A DNA stretch of 64,000 nt from JABMMZ01 sp040403495 (GTDB lineage: Bacteria; Bacteroidota; Bacteroidia; NS11-12g; UBA955): NCBI GenBank assembly GCA_040403495.1, contig JBBAKM010000010.1, forward strand, positions 30,396-94,395, read 5' to 3'. Below the pieces are notes generated by a model. The model ran no database searches. It was not told the origin of the DNA and was given only the letters and a program-made list of their open reading frames with translations. A program made the position numbers and the translations under genes. This document shows, piece after piece, positions 25,497 to 34,522 of this stretch (the first letter of the stretch is position 1; every line of letters begins with the position of its first letter).

Positions 25497-25569
25497 TGGT
25501 ATCTCGCGGAATCGAACCGCGGACACAAGGATTTTCAGTCCTTTGCTCTACCAACTGAGCTAAGATACC
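25497..25569 (-). tRNA. tRNA-Phe (GAA)
   Basis: The 73-nt minus-strand sequence folds as a cloverleaf. GGTATCT pairs with AGATACC, the D arm reads AGCTCAGTTGGTAGAGC, the anticodon arm GGACTGAAAATCC carries GAA, and the T arm CCGCGGTTCGAATCCGCG follows. The CCA end is not encoded. It is the only tRNA gene I find in the window and separates the accessory stretch from housekeeping genes. Confidence 0.95.
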
Positions 25570-25585
25570 TTCCTAATTGGGAGTG

Positions 25586-25616
25586 CAAAAATATATTTTT
25601 TTTTATCTAATACAAA
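25586..25616 (-). promoter_or_regulatory. tRNA-Phe promoter
   Basis: On the minus strand, TTTG (25616-25613), 19 nt, then TATTTTTG (25593-25586) gives a full-consensus promoter, about 10 nt before the mature tRNA 5' end. Confidence 0.75.
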
Positions 25617-25659
25617 CTATTTTTTATTTTTTTGTTTAATATTGAACCTCAATTCAAAT

Positions 25660-26937
25660 ATGTTATCATCTATTCTATTCATTATTGTAACAGCTGTGGC
25701 TGTTTGGTATGTAAGCAAAAGCGTCAAAAAAATCGCTAGAAACATCCATATGGGGCGCTCTGAGAGCTTTAATGACAACAAAGGTCTGCGATTGCAAACC
25801 ATGCTGAGAGTCGCTTTTGGACAGTCTAAAATGACCAAAAAACCAATTCCAGCTTTCTTGCATTTTATCGTTTATGCAGGTTTTATTTTAATCAATATCG
25901 AGGTCTTGGAGATAATTATTGACGGAATTACCGGAAATCACCGCATTTTTCAACCTCTACTCGGCGGATTTTACGGTTTTTTGATTGGATTTTTTGAAAT
26001 TTTAGGCGTTTTAGTCATTTTAGCTTGTATTGCTTTCTTATACAGACGTCATGTTTCTAAAGTTAAAAGATTCACGGGCGTGGAAATGAACGGATGGCCA
26101 ATTAAAGATGCTAATTACATTTTATTCATAGAAATTGTGCTAATGTCTGCCTTATTATTAATGAATGCCGCTGATGCCCCTTTGCAAGGTGCCTATCAAT
26201 TGCCCGTTAGTCAGTTCTTAGCGCCTATTTTTAGCTCAATGGGCGAACATGCACTTCACATAACAGTGAAGTTGTTCTGGTGGATTCATTGGATTGGGAT
26301 TTTATTGTTTGTAAACTACATTCCATTCAGCAAACACTTGCATATTTTCTTGGCTTTCCCTAATACCTATTACAGTAAATTGGAACCAGTAGGGGAAATT
26401 CCTAATATGGCAAGCGTAACAACAGAGGTAAAATTAATGCTAGACCCTTCTTTTACGCCTCCCGATAATTATCAGTCACCCGAAGGGTTTGGTGCTAAAG
26501 ATGTAGCAGACTTGTCATGGAAAAACCTAATGGAAGCCTATTCTTGCACCGAATGTGGTCGTTGTACAAGTGCTTGTCCAGCCAATATCACCGGAAAGTT
26601 GCTTTCTCCTCGTAAAGTAATGATGGATACCCGCGACCGATTGGTTGAATTGGGCAATGAAAAAGATAAAAATGGTCCCGATTTTCACGATGGGAAAAGT
26701 TTGCACGATAAAATTTCAAGCGAAGAGCTTTGGGCTTGTACCACTTGTAATGCCTGCGTGGATGCCTGTCCTATTAATATCAGACCTGTTGATATTATCA
26801 TGCAAATGCGTCAATATTTGGTAATGGAACAAAGTGCAGCGCCTTCTGAATTAAATGGAATGTTAACCAATTTGGAAAACAACAGCGCACCTTGGCAGTT
26901 TTCTCCTTCTGACAGAGCGAATTGGACTAATCAATAG
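25660..26937 (+). CDS. Membrane-anchored 4Fe-4S dicluster protein, HdrC/GlpC-like
   Basis: The ATG at 25660 gives 425 residues. About 250 N-terminal residues form several membrane segments of the cytochrome b-like type (for example FLHFIVYAGFILINIEVLEIII), with His residues that may bind haem. Two ferredoxin motifs follow, CTECGRCTSACP and CTTCNACVDACP. Such proteins pass electrons between a membrane quinone pool and a soluble CCG-domain (HdrB-like) subunit. That subunit usually sits directly downstream in Bacteroidota, but here the next gene is a convergent transpeptidase overlapping the 3' end by 7 nt. The partner must be elsewhere or missing. Confidence 0.85.
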   Translation: MLSSILFIIVTAVAVWYVSKSVKKIARNIHMGRSESFNDNKGLRLQTMLRVAFGQSKMTKKPIPAFLHFIVYAGFILINIEVLEIIIDGITGNHRIFQPLLGGFYGFLIGFFEILGVLVILACIAFLYRRHVSKVKRFTGVEMNGWPIKDANYILFIEIVLMSALLLMNAADAPLQGAYQLPVSQFLAPIFSSMGEHALHITVKLFWWIHWIGILLFVNYIPFSKHLHIFLAFPNTYYSKLEPVGEIPNMASVTTEVKLMLDPSFTPPDNYQSPEGFGAKDVADLSWKNLMEAYSCTECGRCTSACPANITGKLLSPRKVMMDTRDRLVELGNEKDKNGPDFHDGKSLHDKISSEELWACTTCNACVDACPINIRPVDIIMQMRQYLVMEQSAAPSELNGMLTNLENNSAPWQFSPSDRANWTNQ

Positions 26938-27695
26938 CTAATCCAATATTTCCCTTTGGGATCCACTAATGGCTTAGGAGGGGTTTTCATTAATTCAAAA
27001 AAGTTATACCCACTCTGTAAGTTTTTCCAAAAATCTAGCTTAACAGGGTCGAATGAATACGTTTTCTTTAAGAAATTCCAATTAGTAGCATTCATTCGGC
27101 ATGGGTAAATGTGGATTGGAATGTAATAATTGTTGTTTTTGTTTGAATTGGCTTGAATATTACACCAATAAAGCTCCTTTATAACTTCATCGCTCATGGG
27201 TAAACACCCGATGGTTAAGCTGTCGCCATGAACAAAGATTTGCCCGCCGTATTGCCCCTTTTTACCAAGTATGCTATCGCTTTTGTTGGGATAAGAGACT
27301 TTGAAAGATAGGTAAAAATTGCTGTAAGGATTGTATTGATTAATGTGGTAATAGCCTTCGGGAATTTGAAAGTCACCTTCAAATCTTTTGGGGCCAAGCG
27401 TTCCCGAAGTATTGACTATAGCGTAAGTTTTTATTAATTTGTATCGGTGGTGCGCACTGTCTGCCGCCCATAACTCCAATTGTTTTTCCTTTTTAAAAGC
27501 TCTCCAATAAACATATTTGGGAGGGTAGGAAAGGTAGTTAGACTCAAATAAATTCTTTAAGGTCTCGTCACAACTTAAACGGGCGTTCCAAACCCTTTGA
27601 TTGCCAAGCTGTTTTTCGGAAAATACCTGAGGTTGCCCTATCGATTGGAGGGAATAAAACAACAAAAAAAATAAAATTCCTTTGCTAAATGTCAT
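26931..27695 (-). CDS. L,D-transpeptidase (YkuD family)
   Basis: The ATG at 27695 gives 254 residues starting MTFSKGILFFLLFYSLQSIG, a secretion signal. The YkuD catalytic segment is visible as FVHGDSLTIGCLPMSDEVI, with His, Ser, Gly and the catalytic Cys. The upstream strand region KRFEGDFQIPEGYYHINQYN is typical of the fold. These periplasmic enzymes make 3-3 crosslinks in peptidoglycan or attach proteins to it. It is followed closely by the convergent Fe-S gene. The pyruvate kinase gene lies 6 nt upstream on the same strand. Confidence 0.88.
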   Translation of the reverse strand: MTFSKGILFFLLFYSLQSIGQPQVFSEKQLGNQRVWNARLSCDETLKNLFESNYLSYPPKYVYWRAFKKEKQLELWAADSAHHRYKLIKTYAIVNTSGTLGPKRFEGDFQIPEGYYHINQYNPYSNFYLSFKVSYPNKSDSILGKKGQYGGQIFVHGDSLTIGCLPMSDEVIKELYWCNIQANSNKNNNYYIPIHIYPCRMNATNWNFLKKTYSFDPVKLDFWKNLQSGYNFFELMKTPPKPLVDPKGKYWISY

Positions 27696-27701
27696 TTTCA
27701 A

Positions 27702-29135
27702 CTAATCTACAATGCTGACTTTAATGCTATTGGCCATTGATTTTTTATGGATAGGCATACTTGCAGTGTGAACAACAATATCGCCATTTTCTACCAATTT
27801 GTTATTTTTTAAAACCTCTATTACATCGGTAAAGGTTTGGTCTGTACTGATGTAATCGTCATAATAAAAGCCTCTAACACCCCAAACCAAACTCATGGCT
27901 TTTAGCAAAACTTCGTTATTGGTAAAAATAAAAATATCGGCTTTCGGTCTGTATGAAGATAATTCTAAAGCAGAATATCCTGAACGGGTCATTCCAACGA
28001 TAGATTTAGCTTTTAGGTGGTCGCTCATTCTAACCGCGGTAAAGCAAATTTCATCAGAAAGGAAAGTGTCACTGTCTGGAGTTGGTTTGGTCCCTTTGTA
28101 ATAAACACGTTTGTCTTTTTCTACGTCACGAACAATTTTCTCCATGGTTTCTACTACTTTAATAGGGAATTTACCAATACTTGTTTCGGCACTAAGCATT
28201 ACAGCATCAGCACCATCAATAACCGCATTGGCAACATCACTCACTTCTGCTCTAGTAGGAGTAGAGTTGTATATCATGCTTTCCATCATTTGTGTTGCAA
28301 CAATAACAGGTTTGGCTGCTTTGATACATTTGTCAATGATGTTTTTTTGAATAATAGGTAAATCTTGCAAAGGCATTTCAACACCTAAGTCGCCTCTAGC
28401 TACCATTACTGCATCGGTAACAGCAATGATTGAATCAATATTTTTTACCGCTTCAGGTTTCTCGATTTTTGCAATTACTCTACAGTCTTTTCCACTTGCT
28501 GCAATGCGTTTTTTTAAATCGATAATGTCTTCAGCTTTTCTAACAAAAGACAAACCAATCCACTCAATATCATTTTCAAGAGCAAAATCTAGGTCAAGCA
28601 AATCTTTTTCAGTTAAGCTAGGAAAGGAAACATCGGTGTGGGGTAAATTGAATCCTTTTTTTGATTTAAGTAAACCACCTTCTATTACCTCGGCTTCAAC
28701 ATCTGTGGTATTCAAAACTTTGATGATTTTTAATTCCAATTTGCCGTCATCCAACAGAATATGTTCTCCGGGTTTAACATCTTTTGCTAAATCGATGTAA
28801 CGAATGGTTATTTTGTCTTTATTGCCAATTAATTCATTGCAGGTTAAAATTAGTTTATGCCCTTTTTCAATGGTTATTTCGTCATTTTCTACGATGCCTA
28901 TTCTTAGTTTAGGTCCTTGTAAATCCTGAAGAATGCAAATGTCTGAATTTAACTCTTTGTTAATTTCGCGAATGGCGGTAATAACTTTTTTGTGGTCTTC
29001 TTGAGTGCCGTGAGAAGAGTTTATTCGGCACACATCAACACCTGCAAGAATTAGTTTTTTAAGCATTTCTTTTGATTCGGTAGCAGGTCCAATAGTGGCT
29101 ACAATTTTTGTTTTGTTAAAATTATATTTATACAT
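27702..29135 (-). CDS. pyk: Pyruvate kinase
   Basis: This 477-residue cytosolic enzyme converts phosphoenolpyruvate and ADP to pyruvate and ATP. Family motifs are KIVATIGPATESKE at the start, CRINSSHG, the phosphoenolpyruvate and metal-site segments KIEKPEAVKNID and VARGDLGVEMP, and MMESMIYNSTPTRAEVSDVANAV. Its length matches bacterial type I enzymes. It overlaps the upstream gene by 8 nt, an arrangement common in Bacteroidota, suggesting translational coupling. Confidence 0.97.
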   Translation of the reverse strand: MYKYNFNKTKIVATIGPATESKEMLKKLILAGVDVCRINSSHGTQEDHKKVITAIREINKELNSDICILQDLQGPKLRIGIVENDEITIEKGHKLILTCNELIGNKDKITIRYIDLAKDVKPGEHILLDDGKLELKIIKVLNTTDVEAEVIEGGLLKSKKGFNLPHTDVSFPSLTEKDLLDLDFALENDIEWIGLSFVRKAEDIIDLKKRIAASGKDCRVIAKIEKPEAVKNIDSIIAVTDAVMVARGDLGVEMPLQDLPIIQKNIIDKCIKAAKPVIVATQMMESMIYNSTPTRAEVSDVANAVIDGADAVMLSAETSIGKFPIKVVETMEKIVRDVEKDKRVYYKGTKPTPDSDTFLSDEICFTAVRMSDHLKAKSIVGMTRSGYSALELSSYRPKADIFIFTNNEVLLKAMSLVWGVRGFYYDDYISTDQTFTDVIEVLKNNKLVENGDIVVHTASMPIHKKSMANSIKVSIVD

Positions 29136-29574
29136 GAAGGTCGTTTATAAATTCTTTGTTTTTTTTAATGTTTTGATAAATGAAGTCAGGATTTTTGATA
29201 ATGGATAAGTCAAAACCAAAAGTATGTTCAACTTTAGGCGCTTTTTTTAGGTCTTCTAGTGCCCGATTAAAGTAGGAAAATAAATCTTCACCGGAACAAA
29301 TAAAGAAAAAATCAAAATTGGGTTTAGTTTTCAAAAAATAACTTTTACTCCCTTTGTTTGCTATCAAATGCCAATTGAGTTCCACATCTTCGAAATTACA
29401 AAAATAATGTAAGTGATGGCTGATTTCGTTACTTGGTGTAATTTTTTGCCAATCTAAAGACAATGCTAAATCCATTTGAAATACATGATTAATTTGCCAC
29501 GCCAAAGAGTAGGCTGGTAAATTAGATTTAATAGCAGCTATTTGTAAAGGTATCATAGCCGAGTGATTTGTCAT
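29128..29574 (-). CDS. Small protein upstream of pyk, probably IPExxxVDY family
   Basis: The 148-residue protein has no signal peptide or membrane segment. Size, position directly before pyk and the general pattern (SLAWQINHVFQMDLALSLDW near the N-terminus, FDFFFICSGED in the middle) fit the Bacteroidota IPExxxVDY family of unknown function, though the naming motif is not clearly visible. It overlaps pyk by 8 nt. Confidence 0.65.
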   Translation of the reverse strand: MTNHSAMIPLQIAAIKSNLPAYSLAWQINHVFQMDLALSLDWQKITPSNEISHHLHYFCNFEDVELNWHLIANKGSKSYFLKTKPNFDFFFICSGEDLFSYFNRALEDLKKAPKVEHTFGFDLSIIKNPDFIYQNIKKNKEFINDLHV

Positions 29575-29658
29575 TCTTTTTCTTTAATGGAAGGACAAAG
29601 TTAATGAAAAACTAACAATTCACACTAATTTCAGTCGAATTCAAGCTAATTCAATCGA

Positions 29659-30735
29659 TTATTTTGTTATCAATCTGTTTACGGCATTGTAAACCAAATC
29701 AGTAGGGAGATTACTCATACAGCTTTGACCAAATTTACATTGTCCACGGTAAAAACATTCGCATTTTTTTTCGGGCATCACAATTTCACCATTCCCAAAC
29801 AAGTCAAACTCATGTGGATTGAAAATGTTATTCATTAATACGATTTTTTTCTGTAAGCCAAGAGTAAGGTGCATGCCCATTGTAACTTGTGTAACTACCA
29901 AGTCACATTGGTCTATCAGATTAATAAATTGAGGTAAACTAAAGTAACCTAAATATTTTGCGCCACTTTTTTCTTTTATTTCAAGGTTCCGTTTGTCCTC
30001 TTGTTCTCCACCTAATAAAATAACTTCAAATCCATCGTTAATTAGTTTTTTAGCCAATTCAATAAAATAGTCAATAGGCCATAAACGTGTGGTCCATCGG
30101 TCACCACAACCTGTGTTTAATCCAATCACTTTTTTGGTTTTGTCTATTTGTGGCCACACGTATCCAGCATTAGCATGGTTGTCTAATAAATAAGGTTCTC
30201 CTTGGTATTCCAAGCCGCACAAAGCGTAAATCTCTTGACAGTAATTAAGCGTATTCGCCTGACTTACATCGTCAAACAATCCAGTGTGGTATTTGTGGAA
30301 TGCAAGTTCGTTTGCGGGTTGAGAAACATTGTCTTTGAGGATGTAACCGTATTTTTCGTTGGCTTTTACTTTTAATAATAAAGCAGAAGCTTCTTTTTCT
30401 TTGTCTAAATTGATAGCAATGTCAAATTGGGCTTCTTGCAAATAAAGAGAAGAGGCGAAATCGAACTTTAATATTTCATCAATTTGACCCTTCGGAAGTA
30501 TTGCAGGGGTTTGTGTAAGCCAAGTGATTTTACAATCGGGATACATTTTTTTGTAAGTTTTTACCAAAGGTGTTGTTCTAATTACGTCACCTATAGCGCC
30601 AAGTTTAATTATTAAAATGCGTTTTGAAATTGGGGTGTATTTTGGGCAATTGTCACAATGATAGCCATTTTCCTTGTGAGGAAGGCAAGGGACATCCCCT
30701 TTAAAATGTAAACAGTCGGCATTAAATTTTTGCAT
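29659..30735 (-). CDS. Glycosyltransferase family 9, second copy
   Basis: The 358-residue protein carries the GT9 signature ILIIKLGAIGDVIRTTPLVKTY near residue 38 and the C-terminal donor site VIGLNTGCGDRWTTRLWP, LLGGEQED and VTQVTMGMHLTLGL. Before the Rossmann segment there is a Cys-rich lead (CLHFKGDVPCLPHKENGYHC), and near the end CFYRGQCKFGQSC, possibly a metal site. It is probably an LPS-core or surface-glycan sugar transferase. It diverges from the large T9SS cargo gene. Confidence 0.88.
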   Translation of the reverse strand: MQKFNADCLHFKGDVPCLPHKENGYHCDNCPKYTPISKRILIIKLGAIGDVIRTTPLVKTYKKMYPDCKITWLTQTPAILPKGQIDEILKFDFASSLYLQEAQFDIAINLDKEKEASALLLKVKANEKYGYILKDNVSQPANELAFHKYHTGLFDDVSQANTLNYCQEIYALCGLEYQGEPYLLDNHANAGYVWPQIDKTKKVIGLNTGCGDRWTTRLWPIDYFIELAKKLINDGFEVILLGGEQEDKRNLEIKEKSGAKYLGYFSLPQFINLIDQCDLVVTQVTMGMHLTLGLQKKIVLMNNIFNPHEFDLFGNGEIVMPEKKCECFYRGQCKFGQSCMSNLPTDLVYNAVNRLITK

Positions 30736-30846
30736 ATACTATGTTTGCAAAATAATGATTTTTGTAGGGGATTTAAAAATTTAAATAAAGTTTTTGTTGA
30801 ATTCGTCCAACTTTTTGTGAAAATCATCGTCTATTATGGTACAAAC

Positions 30847-30877
30847 TTTGTAGTATAAAGAATTGTTACTATATTTG
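30847..30877 (+). promoter_or_regulatory. Promoter of the T9SS cargo gene
   Basis: TTTG (30847-30850), 19 nt, TATATTTG (30870-30877): a consensus Bacteroidota promoter. The box ends 8 nt before the ATG at 30886, predicting a leader of only a few nucleotides. Confidence 0.7.
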
Positions 30878-30885
30878 TATAATTG

Positions 30886-33800
30886 ATGCTAAATCGTAAG
30901 TATATATTCGTAAATCTCCTTTTAATTGCTGTTTTTTTTGCAAAAGATTTATCAGCAACGCATCTTGTAGGTGGATTTATTAGCTATCAATACCAAAGTT
31001 TAACAGCCTCTGGTGCCCGTTATTTAGTAACCATTAAAGCATACAGAGATTGCAGACCCAATCCTTCGGTCGACTTTGCTTCTAATATCGATGTTTGTGT
31101 GTACCGAAGAGATAATTCCCAATTACACAGAACTGAAACTTTTCGTCTTCTTTCTAGAAAGCCAGTTAGACCTATAGGTAGAACTGATTGTCCTGAAGCG
31201 CTTAATACATGTTTGGAGGAAGCTATTTATCAAAAAATAGTGGATTTGCCTACAAGTTCGTTTGGCTATATTCTCAAATGGGAGGTATGCTGCCGTAATA
31301 CTCAAGTAAATCTGAGAGACGACCCAACAGAAGGACAGCCTTTTATTGGACAAACCTACCAAACGGTGATTCCGCCAACAAACGTAAGAAACAGTTCTCC
31401 TTATTTTTCTGAAGTGCCAGTTCCTTTTATTTGTATCAACGATACCACAGACGCTATAAATTATGCAATAGATCCCGATGGTGATTCTTTGGTTTATAGA
31501 TTGGCAACCCCATGGTATGGTGCAAGTTTAAGTGTTAATTATCCAGGGTGTACTCAAAATTATATCGCCCCTGTGCCCATCAGTAACTCGGATTACAGAC
31601 CCGGTTTTAATGGTCAAATACCATTTGGAGCAACAGGTTATGTTGATATAAATCCTAGAAATGGAATAACGCGTTATTTTGCCAGACAAACAGGTAATTA
31701 TGCCCTCGCCATAGATTTGGATGAATATAGAAATGGGGTTTTGCTGAGTTCAACAAGGTTGGATTTGCAAATCTTAGTCATTAATTGTGCTTTAAACAAT
31801 CAACCAACCCTGTCAACGTCAACATCCAACTTAAGTGTGGTAGCAGGAGGGAGGTTGTGTTTTAATGTCGTGTCAAATGACATTGACAATCACACTGTAA
31901 CATTGTCGGGGATTGGCGATATACTAACGGGTGCCAATGGGTTTGTGGGAAACAGGGCAACGTTTCCAACAGCATCTGCAAGAGGCTCTGTGACTTCGGA
32001 ATTTTGTTGGCAAACAAGTTGTAATCAAGTAAGAAATGAACCCTATTTATTTACTGCGTTTGCGGTTGATAATGGTTGTCCTTCAAAATACAAAATAAAG
32101 AATTTCGAAATTAGGGTGCGACCATTTAACCCAACTATAAATTTAAATGGACCAACTAGCCTTTGTCAAGGAGAAAAAAATGTCCAATATACCATTATAG
32201 CCAATGCGGCTTTCCCTGATGATATTGTTGGAATTACTTATGATATAAGCATCACAGGAGGGCAGTTGGTGTCTCAAAATGGGAATCAATTTGTGGTTAA
32301 TTGGAATTTTGGACCAAACCAAGGGATTATAGAAATTACACCAAAATCTATTTTTGGATGTGAGGGAAGACGCATTCAAAGAACCATTGTGTTAAGACCT
32401 GCTGCATCTACACCAATTATTCCATCAATAGATACACTCTGTGAAAATACTTTAAAGTCTTACTCTATCCCTTCTATCAATGGCTACACTTATCAATGGT
32501 GGATTCAAAATGGCGTTTTTCTAAATGCTTCAAACTCCAATGCGGTAAATGTAAGATGGGGTGCGCCCGGAAATGCCCAATTGAAAGTCGTTCAACGCAA
32601 TGAATTCAATTGCCCAAGTGACACTGCCTTTTTAAACATCTGGGTTGCCAAACCCAACACAAGCCCTATCGGTGGAAGACAAACGGTTTGTCCTTTTTCT
32701 ACTTTAGTGGATTACAGTGTGACTTCGCCTAATTATGGAAGTACTTTTTTATGGATTGTAACTGGTGGCGATATTGTAAGTAATCCAACCCCTAATGCTA
32801 TTCAGGTCAATTGGGGTGCCGAAGGTTTGGGTGTAATCAAGGTGTTAGAAACCAACCGCTTTGGTTGTGCAGGTGACACTGTTACTCGATTTGTTTCCAA
32901 AACGTATGACTTAGTCGCTGATTCTATTCGTGGTTTAAGCAATGTATGTGAGTTCACAACTGGAGTTGAATATGCTGTTCCATTTACCAATAGGTCTGTT
33001 TATACTTGGGCTGTAAGTGGTGGAACAATTACAAGTGGACAAGGTACTCACAAAATTACAGTGGATTGGGGTGGTCAAACGACTGGTTCTGTCTCAATGT
33101 TTGAGAGAAGTATTGATACCGTTAATAACAAAGAATGTATAAGTGGGGTGTTTAATTATACTGTAAATGTTCGACCTTTCCCTGTAGCGAATCAAATTAT
33201 TGGTCCCAATTCTTATTGCCAATCGTCAGGAGATTACTTGTTTATATTAAATGGATATGCTAATTCAAGTTATTTGTGGACCATTAATCCCAATAATTGG
33301 ACTATCCGAGGGCAAGGAAATGACAGCGTGTTTATAAATTCTACTGCGTTTGGAACTTACCGTTTAAGTGTAACAGAAACCACCGAATTTGGTTGTGAAG
33401 GGAATCCCGTAAACATCGATGTTGAAGTTTATCCTAAGCCAACATCAAATGCTATTTTAGGAGACACTGTTATATGCTTACCAAATGTAACCAATAAAAC
33501 CTACAGTGTTACGGGATTTGCTAATTCTGTGTTTAATTGGGCGGTCAATGGAGGTCAAATCGTCAACAATTCTAACAATCAAATAACGGTTAATTGGAGT
33601 GGTCAAAAAGACAATTCAGTAACGGTTTTTGAAGTTTCAGAAAATGGATGCGTGGGTGATACCTTAGAAATTGCCGTTTATTACGACAATCCGAGCTTGT
33701 ATTTGAATTATCTTACCGTTAATCCTCCACCCAATAATGACAATGGTGTTGAATTGTTTTGGCAAATCTTTAATGCAGAACGCCATGCAACTCCCATTAT

Positions 33801-34518
33801 AATTGAAAGAAGAAAAACTGGCACAACAGAAACATTTGCTGGCGTTGCCTCTGTAAACAAAACTGAGGTTAATTATTTACATACACCAATTAATACAGAC
33901 AGTTTTGCTTACGATTACAGAATCAGAGGAACCGATTTATGCGGAGAACCTTTTTATTCTAGGATACATACCAATGTATTACTAACCGGTACTAAGGTTG
34001 GGGCTTATGAAGTGTCAATGAATTTTATGCCATATCTAGGGTGGGGAAATGCCGCAATCACTTATGACATCTACCGCTATTTACCAGAAAGCACTGCTTA
34101 TGTGCTTTATGAACCAAATGTAAATTCATTTTCAGCCTACTATAACAATGGTCAGGAATATTACACACAATGTTACAGAGTAAAAGCCACAAAAGTGGGT
34201 ACTGATACTGTTTCTTGGAGTAATGATATTTGCTTTAACTTTGAACCAATTCTTTACATCCCAAATGCATTTACACCAAATGACGATGATTTGAATGATC
34301 AGTTTATATTGTCTGGTGGTGCATTAAAGACTATTGATTTCAAAATATTTAACCGTTGGGGAGAATTGTTATTCCAGTCTGACAACTTAAAAACCTTTTG
34401 GAATGGGATGTACAAAGACAAATTACAACCTCAAGGGGTTTACATGTATTCATGTACTTACACTGATTTTAGAGGTAAGTTGTATTCTACCAAAGGAACA
34501 ATTACTTTGTTGAAGTAA
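30886..34518 (+). CDS. Large secreted protein with PKD-like repeats and T9SS type B tail
   Basis: Starting at the ATG at 30886, this protein of about 1210 residues opens with a signal peptide (FVNLLLIAVFFAKDLSATHLVGG). The first 400 residues resemble surface proteins beginning ATHLVGG. A series of related 80-90 residue Ig/PKD-like beta modules follows, each starting near G...CxG/CEN and ending in a VxVNWG motif (NAIQVNWGAEG, KITVDWGGQT, ITVNWSGQ). The last 90 residues, YIPNAFTPNDDDLNDQF through the FNRWGELLFQ and WNGMYKDKLQPQGVYMY motifs, form the gliding-motility-associated type B sorting domain for export and surface attachment by the type IX system. Binding role unknown. Confidence 0.9.
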   Translation: MLNRKYIFVNLLLIAVFFAKDLSATHLVGGFISYQYQSLTASGARYLVTIKAYRDCRPNPSVDFASNIDVCVYRRDNSQLHRTETFRLLSRKPVRPIGRTDCPEALNTCLEEAIYQKIVDLPTSSFGYILKWEVCCRNTQVNLRDDPTEGQPFIGQTYQTVIPPTNVRNSSPYFSEVPVPFICINDTTDAINYAIDPDGDSLVYRLATPWYGASLSVNYPGCTQNYIAPVPISNSDYRPGFNGQIPFGATGYVDINPRNGITRYFARQTGNYALAIDLDEYRNGVLLSSTRLDLQILVINCALNNQPTLSTSTSNLSVVAGGRLCFNVVSNDIDNHTVTLSGIGDILTGANGFVGNRATFPTASARGSVTSEFCWQTSCNQVRNEPYLFTAFAVDNGCPSKYKIKNFEIRVRPFNPTINLNGPTSLCQGEKNVQYTIIANAAFPDDIVGITYDISITGGQLVSQNGNQFVVNWNFGPNQGIIEITPKSIFGCEGRRIQRTIVLRPAASTPIIPSIDTLCENTLKSYSIPSINGYTYQWWIQNGVFLNASNSNAVNVRWGAPGNAQLKVVQRNEFNCPSDTAFLNIWVAKPNTSPIGGRQTVCPFSTLVDYSVTSPNYGSTFLWIVTGGDIVSNPTPNAIQVNWGAEGLGVIKVLETNRFGCAGDTVTRFVSKTYDLVADSIRGLSNVCEFTTGVEYAVPFTNRSVYTWAVSGGTITSGQGTHKITVDWGGQTTGSVSMFERSIDTVNNKECISGVFNYTVNVRPFPVANQIIGPNSYCQSSGDYLFILNGYANSSYLWTINPNNWTIRGQGNDSVFINSTAFGTYRLSVTETTEFGCEGNPVNIDVEVYPKPTSNAILGDTVICLPNVTNKTYSVTGFANSVFNWAVNGGQIVNNSNNQITVNWSGQKDNSVTVFEVSENGCVGDTLEIAVYYDNPSLYLNYLTVNPPPNNDNGVELFWQIFNAERHATPIIIERRKTGTTETFAGVASVNKTEVNYLHTPINTDSFAYDYRIRGTDLCGEPFYSRIHTNVLLTGTKVGAYEVSMNFMPYLGWGNAAITYDIYRYLPESTAYVLYEPNVNSFSAYYNNGQEYYTQCYRVKATKVGTDTVSWSNDICFNFEPILYIPNAFTPNDDDLNDQFILSGGALKTIDFKIFNRWGELLFQSDNLKTFWNGMYKDKLQPQGVYMYSCTYTDFRGKLYSTKGTITLLK

Positions 34519-34522
34519 TCAA

